A stretch of 11,241 nt of DNA from CAZKTS01 sp964555735 (GTDB taxonomy: Bacteria; Actinomycetota; Acidimicrobiia; IMCC26256; PALSA-555), in assembly GCA_964555735.1 (NCBI GenBank), contig CAZKTS010000161.1, forward strand, positions 1 through 11,241, written 5' to 3'. The first letter of the stretch is position 1. Each line of letters opens with the position of its first letter. This document shows positions 6,648 through 11,241 of the stretch, piece after piece. A model generated the notes under the pieces. That model was not told where the DNA came from, searched no databases, and saw only the letters and a program-made list of their open reading frames with translations. The position numbers were made by a program, and so were the translations under genes.

Positions 6648-6859
6648 CCTGCCTCGAGGGCCCCGAATCTGACTCACACCCCGATGCTGCGCGAGGGCGA
6701 GCTCGGGCGGCCCCTCGCGCGCGCGAGACCAGCCGCTTTCTGAGGCCCGCCCAGGGCCACCACAGGCCCACGGCGGCGCCCGAACGGGTGCGCACCAGGG
6801 CCAACATTCAGACACGCACCACGCACGGCGCTGGTGCGACCACGCACACCTGCACCACG
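6648..6859. promoter_or_regulatory. Divergent intergenic region with candidate operators
   Basis: This 212-bp gap separates the start of the minus-strand morphogenesis operon from the start of the plus-strand regulator gene, so it should hold promoters for both. It contains a perfect 10-bp palindrome, GGTGCGCACC (6787-6796), then CGCACC (6815-6820) and GGTGCG (6833-6838) forming an inverted pair with a 12-base spacer. A near-copy, GGTACGCACC, lies just inside the regulator gene (6886-6895). Ribbon-helix-helix proteins usually bind short repeated palindromes next to their own gene, so these are plausible autoregulatory sites. I see no convincing -35/-10 pair. Confidence 0.45.
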
Positions 6860-7063
6860 ATGGCCGGCATGGATGAAAGCACGCTGGTACGCACCACCGT
6901 CACCCTCGAGCGACGCCACGTCAGGCAGCTCGCCGAGCTCGCCCTCTCCCGGCGCTTCTCCGAGCTCGGCCGCTGGGACACCTCGCGGGTGCTCCGCGAG
7001 GTCCTCGACAGGGCACTGCCCACGCCGCCGGCGCGCGCCGGCAGGAAGAAGAGAAACCGATGA
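6860..7063 (+). CDS. Ribbon-helix-helix-like regulator (67 aa)
   Basis: A short basic protein. Residues 9-16 (LVRTTVTL) resemble the DNA-contacting beta-strand of the ribbon-helix-helix (MetJ/Arc) fold. A first helix (18-33) and a second helix beginning DTSRVLREVLDRAL (40-53) follow, with the usual Ser/Thr cap, and the protein ends in a Lys/Arg tail (GRKKRNR). The loop between the helices (RFSELGRWD) is a little longer than usual. The ATG at 6860 and another at 6869 are both possible; neither has a clear ribosome site. The frame continues upstream, but the sequence there is non-coding in character. The stop overlaps the next ATG (ATGA at 7060-7063), so the pair forms one unit. It probably represses its own operon and perhaps the divergent structural operon; alternatively the pair could be an antitoxin-like module. 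Fold assignment is by eye. Confidence 0.65.
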   Translation: MAGMDESTLVRTTVTLERRHVRQLAELALSRRFSELGRWDTSRVLREVLDRALPTPPARAGRKKRNR

Positions 7064-7410
7064 AGCGCAACACCCAGGGCCTCGCCCTCGACGACGACGG
7101 CGAACTGCTGAGCGGCATGGTGGTAGGGCCGACAACGGGGGATCCGACCAAGGGCAGCACGACCTACTACGTTGACGGCTGCGAGGTCGGCGCCGAGACC
7201 TATCGCCTCTGGCTGTACGACCGGGAGGTCGACGCCCGCCAGGACCAGGCCGGCGTGCTCGCCCTCATCCTGCAGGCGCTGCAGACGGTCGCCGGCGCCG
7301 GCGTCCCGAAGCCGGCGCCGCCGGTGGCCGCGCCAGTGGCGCCCAGCCCGGCGCCGGCGCCGCCCGCACCTGCGGCGCCGCCACCGCCGCGGCGGTTTAT
7401 CACCGAGTAG
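7060..7410 (+). CDS. Unknown 116-aa protein coupled to the RHH regulator
   Basis: Starts at an ATG overlapping the regulator's stop as ATGA, with AGGAAGAAGAG as ribosome site. The N-terminal 80 residues are folded-looking: an acidic Gly-rich start, a YYVDGCEVGAETYRLWLYDREV segment (36-57, probable beta hairpin) and a helix VLALILQALQTV (66-77). Residues 82-111 are a low-complexity Pro/Ala linker ending in RRFITE. No family is recognised. Its place in a two-gene unit with a DNA-binding protein might suggest a toxin or co-regulator, but it lacks recognisable toxin residues. The last 11 bases overlap the end of the convergent minus-strand gene. Confidence 0.65.
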   Translation: MKRNTQGLALDDDGELLSGMVVGPTTGDPTKGSTTYYVDGCEVGAETYRLWLYDREVDARQDQAGVLALILQALQTVAGAGVPKPAPPVAAPVAPSPAPAPPAPAAPPPPRRFITE

Positions 7411-7726
7411 GCTTGACCGCCGCGACGATCCCGCCGCGCGTGCGCGCCTTGTCGACGGCCTCCTTCACCTCCGGCCGCTCCATGATCTCCTCGAGCTTCC
7501 CGGGCGCCGCCTCCGGCTTCCTGGGCCGACTGGCGAGCCAGGCCGCTTCCTGCTCGGCGCGCTGCTCGGCCAGCGCGCGCTGCTCCCGCTTGTGCGCCTT
7601 GGGGTTGTCGCGCTCCCACTGCAGGCGCCCGGCCGCGGCCGCGCGCTCGAGCTCCGCCTGTTGCTCGAGGTCTCGGCGCGCGAGCGCGCGCGCCGACAGC
7701 TTCTCTTCGTCGTCGTTCGTCGCCAT
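7400..7726 (-). CDS. Small charged helical protein (108 aa)
   Basis: ATG at 7724-7726 with AGGAG seven bases upstream; the AGGAG overlaps the stop region of the spike gene, so the two are probably co-transcribed. Residues 5-66 are almost continuous Glu/Arg/Ala/Gln helix (a single long helix or coiled coil), followed by a Pro/Lys hinge and a short helix KLEEIMERPEVKEAVDKA (76-93). There is no membrane segment and no Cys. Function is unknown; being the last gene of its operon after a spike candidate, it could be a spike chaperone or minor virion protein. Its 3' end overlaps the opposing plus-strand gene by 11 bases. Confidence 0.7.
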   Translation of the reverse strand: MATNDDEEKLSARALARRDLEQQAELERAAAAGRLQWERDNPKAHKREQRALAEQRAEQEAAWLASRPRKPEAAPGKLEEIMERPEVKEAVDKARTRGGIVAAVKPTR

Positions 7727-7736
7727 CGCAGTACTC

Positions 7737-9356
7737 CTAGCCGGTGATGCTGATGCGGCTCATGCCGCCGAGTGGCACCGTCGCAGTCGAGCCGCCCACG
7801 CGGTGCAGGTTGCCGTTGAAACCGGCGGCCTCCTGGAACTGGCCCGCGCCGGTACCGAAGTTGACCACCGCGGTGCCTACGTCGCACTGCAGGTTGCCGG
7901 TGCCGCCGACGATCTGCGAGCCGAGACCGCCAGCGATGCGCGCCTGCGAGCCATGGTGCACGCGCAGACCAAACTGCGTGTTGCCTGAGCCGAGCAGCTT
8001 CGTACCGGCACAGCTGAAGAAGCTCTGGCCGCGCACCGATACGCCATGTGTCCCGCCGTATGAAGCGATCGGGCGAAAGACGTTCATCGCGGCCGGCTGC
8101 CCCTCGTCGCCGCAGGTCAGACCCTTCCACTGTCCGCAGTTGAAGACGTTGGGGAAGGTCGGATCGAGCGCACTCGGCCCGCGCGGCCGCGGATCGTTGT
8201 CGCAGGTGCTGAAGTGCAGAAAGGTGCCGTTGGCCTTGATGTTGGTGTAGTTCGTCGAGCCCTTGTCGATCCGGGCGAAGCCTGCGAAGTAGCAGCCGTT
8301 GAACCACAGCCCCTGCACGTCGCGCGTGTAGATCAGGTTGAATCGGTAGCCGTCGAAGGTCGCACCCCGGTTCTCCGCGAAGAGGTTGCTGGTCTGAGCG
8401 ATGGCGCTGCCGTCGCCCAGGATGACCGTGGCGCCGAGATCAAACGTGCTCGTTCCCGTGATCTGGACGCTGGGGCGCACGATGGTCACGACGTCGGTGT
8501 CGACGATGGCCAGGGCGGTGAGCTCGTTGTCGACGATCAGGTAGTCGGCGCCGTTCTCGGCGATCGGCAGCTCGTCGATCAGCCGCACGCCGCCGCGCGT
8601 GATGCGCAGGAAGGCATCGCGCGCGCGGAAGTCATTGGGGGTCCAGCCAGGCGCGGCCACGGTGAAGTCAAGGCGCGCGCGCCCACCGCCGGCGGTGGGC
8701 ACGTTGGCCTGGTCGACCACCACGAGCGGCACGGCGTCGAGCGCGGCCGTCGCCGGCCCGGTGGTCGGGACGAAGGCGCACTTGGGCGCAGCGCGGTAGA
8801 CGTAGTTGTTTCCGCTGCCCTCGCCGCAGGCCCGCAGAAACTGCTCGTTGTAGCTGAGCGGCGTGGTCGGCGCGGCGAAGCCGCCGGTTCCCGCGGTGTG
8901 GATGATGACCTGCGCGGTGCCGAACCAGTGCTGAGGGTACTTGCGATAGAGCTCGGCGTGGGTGCGCAGTGCGTCGGTCGGCAGCAGGCCGCTGTTGGCG
9001 TCGTCGCCGTTGACGCCGTCGACCCAGATCTCGATATCGACCAGGCCCGAGTCGACGTCGGTCTCGTTGAAGGCCAGCCCGCCGAGCGGCTCATCACTCG
9101 ACTGGATGGCGCCGCGCCAATGCATGATGTAGGGCCCGCCGCCCAGCACCTGCAGGTAGAAGCGCGCCTCGGCCGGCGAGGCCGACGGGTTGACGAAGGT
9201 GATCTGCTCGAGGTCGCAGGCGAGCACGCCGATCGGGCTGTTGCGGTCGGGGTAGATGATGGCGGGGACGATGGCGACGCCGTTTTGCGCCTTGCTCGAG
9301 TGCGGCCGCACCACCGAACCGCCCGCGGGCAGCGAAATCAAGATGCCTTCCTGCAT
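7737..9356 (-). CDS. Right-handed beta-helix, spike- or fibre-like protein (539 aa)
   Basis: The ATG at 9354-9356 is preceded by GAGGGC. Residues 1-105 form an N-terminal beta domain, perhaps the virion-attachment part. Around 110-124 the sequence reads IEIWVDGVNGDDANSGL, the entry motif seen at the start of many pectate-lyase-like beta-helix domains (V-x-G-x-(D/N)-x-N-x-G), followed by an RTHAEL helix. From about 150 to the end the chain is Gly/Asn/Ser/Val-rich with repeating short strands, typical of helix rungs (for example GVSVRG.SFF, FGLRVHHGSQARI, GTGNLQCDVGTAV). No catalytic residues can be assigned by eye. Virus tail spikes and receptor-binding fibres often have this architecture, as do secreted polysaccharide lyases; there is no signal peptide, which favours a virion protein. 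It is the largest gene here and sits at the end of the right-hand operon. Confidence 0.75.
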   Translation of the reverse strand: MQEGILISLPAGGSVVRPHSSKAQNGVAIVPAIIYPDRNSPIGVLACDLEQITFVNPSASPAEARFYLQVLGGGPYIMHWRGAIQSSDEPLGGLAFNETDVDSGLVDIEIWVDGVNGDDANSGLLPTDALRTHAELYRKYPQHWFGTAQVIIHTAGTGGFAAPTTPLSYNEQFLRACGEGSGNNYVYRAAPKCAFVPTTGPATAALDAVPLVVVDQANVPTAGGGRARLDFTVAAPGWTPNDFRARDAFLRITRGGVRLIDELPIAENGADYLIVDNELTALAIVDTDVVTIVRPSVQITGTSTFDLGATVILGDGSAIAQTSNLFAENRGATFDGYRFNLIYTRDVQGLWFNGCYFAGFARIDKGSTNYTNIKANGTFLHFSTCDNDPRPRGPSALDPTFPNVFNCGQWKGLTCGDEGQPAAMNVFRPIASYGGTHGVSVRGQSFFSCAGTKLLGSGNTQFGLRVHHGSQARIAGGLGSQIVGGTGNLQCDVGTAVVNFGTGAGQFQEAAGFNGNLHRVGGSTATVPLGGMSRISITG

Positions 9357-9409
9357 GCCCTCGATGGTAGTCGCCGGCCGCGGAAGGGGATCCCGGCGGC
9401 GCCGTGAAA

Positions 9410-9550
9410 CTAGGCCCCCGGCGCCCCCTCGGAGGGCCCTGGCTGCCCGAGCGCCCGAGCTCGGGCACGGATGAGCTCGAGGCGCGTGGGCGCCGGCGCG
9501 GCCGCCGGTGGTGGCGCCGCTCGATTACCACTCATTCGAGTGGTGGCCAT
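9410..9550 (-). CDS. Putative 46-aa small protein
   Basis: A short frame from ATG (9548-9550) to TAG (9410-9412). Its ATG overlaps the TGA of the preceding 45-aa gene as ATGA, the same coupling used by other genes here. The product starts MATTRMSGNR, then has a Pro/Ala linker (11-22) and a helix RLELIRARARALGQ (23-36). The reading frame without a stop extends back through the preceding gene to its run of nine Gs, so it could also be the C-terminal part of a frameshift product. A perfect 7-bp hairpin overlaps its first codons. Short length and low complexity make it uncertain. Confidence 0.45.
   Translation of the reverse strand: MATTRMSGNRAAPPPAAAPAPTRLELIRARARALGQPGPSEGAPGA
9527..9544. repeat. 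Perfect hairpin at the start of the 46-aa gene
   Basis: ACCACTCATTCGAGTGGT has 7-bp perfect arms around a 4-base loop and covers codons 3 to 8 of the small gene, starting 4 bases inside its ATG. It is less GC-rich than its surroundings. It could control translation of that gene or be a protein-binding site. There is no T-run for a terminator. Confidence 0.6.
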
Positions 9551-9687
9551 CACCCGACGCCGGCGCCGCCGGCGACGTCGAGCCCCCCCCCAGGACCTCC
9601 GACGCGCTCGAGCAGCTCGAGCATGCCGCGCACGAAGGCTTCGACGACGACGGAGAGGCGCCTCTCGAGGCGCGCCGCGGCCGTCAC
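9550..9687 (-). CDS. Putative 45-aa small helical protein
   Basis: Starts at GTG (9685-9687), overlapping the J-domain gene's TGA as GTGA, and ends in TGA overlapping the next ATG. The product is mainly one amphipathic helix (RLERRLSVVVEAFVRGMLELLERV, 6-29), then a Gly-rich tail encoded partly by nine consecutive Gs (9583-9591 on the plus strand appear as C9). No family is recognised. The 4-base overlaps at both ends are the main argument that it is real. The G-run makes it a candidate for slippage into the following frame. Confidence 0.55.
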   Translation of the reverse strand: MTAAARLERRLSVVVEAFVRGMLELLERVGGPGGGLDVAGGAGVG

Positions 9688-10184
9688 CTGCCGAGCTCCG
9701 CGAGCAACACCTCGGCCGCCGCGTTGACCTCCTGCATCGCCGCGGTGGCCGCGGCGGCGCCGCCGGCGGCGTCCGGGTGGTAGTCGCGCGCGACCTCGCG
9801 CTTTCGGGCGCGCACCTTCTCGATCGTGAGCTGCTCGACCGGCCCGAACCGCAACACCACGCGGGCTAGCGCCGGCGACATCCTCGAGCTCGGCGGAGGC
9901 GCCCCCGCAGGCCTCCGCCGGCGCCCCGAGCTCGGCGCGGCGCCGGCGTCCTCGCCGAACAGACCGCCGAGCACGCCGCCGAGCAGCTCGCCGAGCTCGC
10001 CCAGGTCGAAGCCGCCGCGGCGCCGCGCACCCTGCACTTCGACCTGCCGCGCATGCGCGTAGCACAGCGCGGGGCCGCCGTCGCGCAGGCGCGCCGCGGG
10101 ATACGCCTCGCAGTAGACGATCGGCAGCGACGCGCCCGACAACCGGAACTCACAGCGCGGCGGCGCCTTCTTACTTGGCGGCAT
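9684..10184 (-). CDS. Zinc-knuckle protein with C-terminal J-domain (166 aa)
   Basis: ATG at 10182-10184, overlapping the previous gene's end by 14 bases. The N-terminus has a Cys/His set (Cys11, Cys25, Cys41, His44) that could bind one zinc. Residues 58-79 are Leu/Gly/Glu-rich and 80-100 form a low-complexity linker. The C-terminus is a recognisable J-domain: a short VVLRFGP helix I (109-115), T-x-E-K-V-R-A-R-K-R-E-V-A-R-D-Y helix II (120-135), the HPD signature (136-138) and helix III ending in MQEVNAAAEVLLAEL (150-164). J-domains recruit and activate Hsp70 (DnaK). A virus-encoded one could direct host DnaK to virion assembly or replication proteins; host DnaJ proteins normally carry the domain at the N-terminus and are longer. 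The J-domain call is confident; the target is unknown. Confidence 0.82.
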   Translation of the reverse strand: MPPSKKAPPRCEFRLSGASLPIVYCEAYPAARLRDGGPALCYAHARQVEVQGARRRGGFDLGELGELLGGVLGGLFGEDAGAAPSSGRRRRPAGAPPPSSRMSPALARVVLRFGPVEQLTIEKVRARKREVARDYHPDAAGGAAAATAAMQEVNAAAEVLLAELGR

Positions 10185-10590
10185 CGGGCACCTCCGCCGG
10201 CGGAGCGATCGACACCAGGGCCAGCACAACCCTGTAGTAGCCATCCTCGAGCTGATGGTGGCCCGCGAGGGCCTCGAGGCGGAACTCGTCACCCGTGGAG
10301 CCGTCCACCCCGACCGCGCGACCACCGGCGAGCCGGAAGCCGCCGACGACCACTCGGGCGTGCGGCTCCCCGACGATGCGGCACTCGCGCACCAGCACCA
10401 CGGCGCTTCGCTGGAACAGCTCCCCGAAGCCCCGCCCCGCCAGCGCATCGCCGGCGCGGCCAACCTCCTCGAGCTCGGCGCGCTTGGCCTTGGCCAGCGC
10501 CTCGAGCTGGCGCCGGGCGCTGGCTACGATCGACTCGGCCTCGGCCGCCACCGATGCGGCGAACTTGCCCAGGTTCTTCAGATCAGCCAC
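10171..10590 (-). CDS. Unknown 139-aa coiled-coil plus beta-domain protein
   Basis: ATG at 10588-10590 overlaps the previous gene by 8 bases, with AGAGG nearby as ribosome site. Residues 3-47 are a continuous helix rich in Ala, Glu, Arg and Lys (probable coiled coil). Residues 60-128 alternate hydrophobic and polar residues (SAVVLVRECRIVG, HARVVVGGFRL, FRLEALAGHH, YYRVVLALVSI), as in a small beta-barrel or sandwich. No motif is recognised, and there is no signal or membrane segment. It sits among small zinc-binding genes and the J-domain gene, so a role in the same early or assembly function is likely but unknown. Confidence 0.72.
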   Translation of the reverse strand: MADLKNLGKFAASVAAEAESIVASARRQLEALAKAKRAELEEVGRAGDALAGRGFGELFQRSAVVLVRECRIVGEPHARVVVGGFRLAGGRAVGVDGSTGDEFRLEALAGHHQLEDGYYRVVLALVSIAPPAEVPDAAK

Positions 10591-10930
10591 GGGTCACCTC
10601 TTTGGTTGGGTTGTCGGCCGCGAAGCGGGCAGCGATCGCCACCCGTCGCGCGGCGTCGGGATACTCGAGCTCTCCGCGTCTCACCAGGGCGCCCAGCAGC
10701 CCGGCGAGCCAGTGCGCATCCTCGGGCTTCAGGCGGATCACGCTCACGGGCGGCGCGGCGCCGGCCTTGTGCTCGCGGTAGCAAGTGGGGCAGTGCTGCC
10801 AGATCCTCGGGATCCCGTCCGGCGCCGCTCCCATGAAGAAGAGGGGGCGCCGGACGTGGCCACAGGCGAGGCGATGCCAGATCTCCCCGTCGCGCAGCTC
10901 CTCGTCAACGAACCGCCGCTGGTAGCTCAC
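10583..10930 (-). CDS. Small zinc-ribbon-like protein (115 aa)
   Basis: I choose GTG at 10928-10930 as the start: it overlaps the upstream gene's TGA as GTGA, and the protein then begins MSYQRRFVDE. A longer frame from 11014 would overlap the upstream gene by about 88 bases and is less likely. Cys23, His25, Cys47 and Cys50 (ACGH...HCPTCYREH) form a likely single zinc site. The C-terminal half (63-104) is helical with RLKPEDAHWLAGLLGALV, which could be a protein-protein interface. Function is unknown; small zinc ribbons often bind nucleic acid or partner proteins. Confidence 0.7.
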   Translation of the reverse strand: MSYQRRFVDEELRDGEIWHRLACGHVRRPLFFMGAAPDGIPRIWQHCPTCYREHKAGAAPPVSVIRLKPEDAHWLAGLLGALVRRGELEYPDAARRVAIAARFAADNPTKEVTRG

Positions 10931-11175
10931 GCCGCACCATTTCGCCGCGCCACCGCACAGCGCGCCGCGTGCCCCGCCGCGTCTCGCTCCGTCGTCTTCA
11001 CCCCGCACGGGCACTGCACCAGCGCCACCGGCGCGTGGATCGGGTCATGCCTGCGCAGCAGCTTGCAGCCCACGCACGCGAAGCGGCCGCCCTCGAGGCA
11101 CACCCACCCGCGCGGCGCGGCGCCGGCGGCGCCGGCGCGCTGCTCACGCGGGCAGTAGTGGCACCGCGCCATCAC
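10927..11175 (-). CDS. Small Cys-rich protein with two zinc modules (82 aa)
   Basis: Two adjacent starts are possible, GTG (11173-11175) and ATG (11170-11172), both preceded by GGAGG at 6 and 9 bases. The first module has CHYC (Cys5, Cys8) with FACVGC (Cys34, Cys37), with Cys26 nearby; the second has CPC (55-57) with His69 and Cys73, a C2HC-like arrangement. The remaining sequence is short, basic and Ala/Gly-rich. No family is recognised; nucleic-acid binding or a scaffold role is plausible. It overlaps both the preceding gene's stop and the following gene's start by a few bases, as part of one translation-coupled chain. Confidence 0.7.
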   Translation of the reverse strand: MMARCHYCPREQRAGAAGAAPRGWVCLEGGRFACVGCKLLRRHDPIHAPVALVQCPCGVKTTERDAAGHAARCAVARRNGAA

Positions 11176-11241
11176 GCCGCACCTCCATCGTCGTCGCCGT
11201 CGTCGTCGCGTGGTACCTTGGCCGACGTCGCCCGATCGCCC
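11172..11241 (-). CDS. C-terminus of an acidic upstream protein (partial)
   Basis: Only the last 22 whole codons are present before a TGA (11172-11174) that overlaps the next gene's start. The visible end is VPRDDDGDDDGGAA, an Asp/Gly-rich tail. The call rests on the stop/start overlap and the continuity of the gene chain; no function can be inferred. Confidence 0.5.
   Translation of the reverse strand, partial: GDRATSAKVPRDDDGDDDGGAA

Noticed and set aside
7383..7396. Palindrome ACCGCCGCGGCGGT followed by TTAT near the convergent gene ends, as a bidirectional terminator
   Set aside because: It lies inside the coding end of the 116-aa gene, has only a short usable stem and no real T-run. 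Such palindromes are common in this composition.
8214..9407. 397-codon plus-strand frame opposite the spike gene
   Set aside because: Antisense shadow; the spike product has a recognisable beta-helix pattern and entry motif.
9094..9531. 145-codon minus-strand frame across the spike start
   Set aside because: Overlaps about 260 bases of the spike N-terminus in another frame, is Arg/His-rich and lacks a ribosome site.
10931..11014. Upstream extension of the 115-aa zinc protein to an ATG-like start at 11014
   Set aside because: It would overlap the 82-aa gene by 88 bases and adds only Gly/Arg-rich sequence. The GTGA overlap at 10927-10930 matches the other gene junctions.
11015..11241. CRISPR-like or other tandem array near the right edge from repeated GTC/GCC units
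   Set aside because: The repeats are short Asp codon runs in a coding tail; there is no repeat-spacer periodicity.

Overview
This is a very GC-rich window packed with short, tightly spaced genes, nearly all on the minus strand. Stop and start codons commonly overlap or lie within about 60 bases of each other. No housekeeping gene, rRNA or tRNA is visible. Base composition and the strong AGGAGG-type ribosome binding sites fit a high-GC bacterial host; a myxobacterium-like or other high-GC proteobacterial host is possible, but the sequence alone does not decide this. The gene content looks like the structural half of a bacterial virus or virus-derived element. No tail, portal, tape-measure or large-terminase gene is visible in the window.

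Reading in the direction of minus-strand transcription, the right part (11241 to 9410) holds a chain of small overlapping genes: the end of an acidic protein, two small Cys-rich (zinc-binding) proteins, a 139-aa coiled-coil/beta protein, a zinc-knuckle protein with a C-terminal J-domain (HPD motif), and two tiny genes of 45 and 46 codons. The two tiny genes may be joined by slippage on a run of nine Gs. Next come a 539-aa beta-helix, spike-like protein (7737-9356) and a 108-aa charged helical protein (7400-7726).

The middle (6648-7410) is a small plus-strand island: a ribbon-helix-helix (RHH) type regulator and a 116-aa protein, translationally coupled by ATGA. It converges on the right-hand operon and diverges from the left-hand one. 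The 212-bp divergent gap contains a perfect GGTGCGCACC palindrome and further copies of its half-site, a plausible operator region.

The left operon (6647 to 1) looks like a virion morphogenesis module. It encodes an acidic coiled-coil protein (scaffold-like), a 502-aa protein with a transglutaminase-like Cys-His-Asp domain followed by amphipathic helices, and a 306-aa protein with a protamine-like Lys/Arg/Ser tail followed by hydrophobic segments. These are followed by two pairs of paralogous proteins: 260 and 292 aa (pair A), then 190 and at least 220 aa (pair B). Hairpins sit in the gaps after the basic membrane protein and after each pair-A gene.

My working interpretation (inference) is a tailless, possibly membrane-containing virus or a provirus of one. 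Its capsid would be built from a large and a small shell protein, each duplicated. The paralogy, the transglutaminase triad, the J-domain HPD motif, the gene overlaps and the hairpins are read directly from the sequence. The capsid role and the virus type are inferred.
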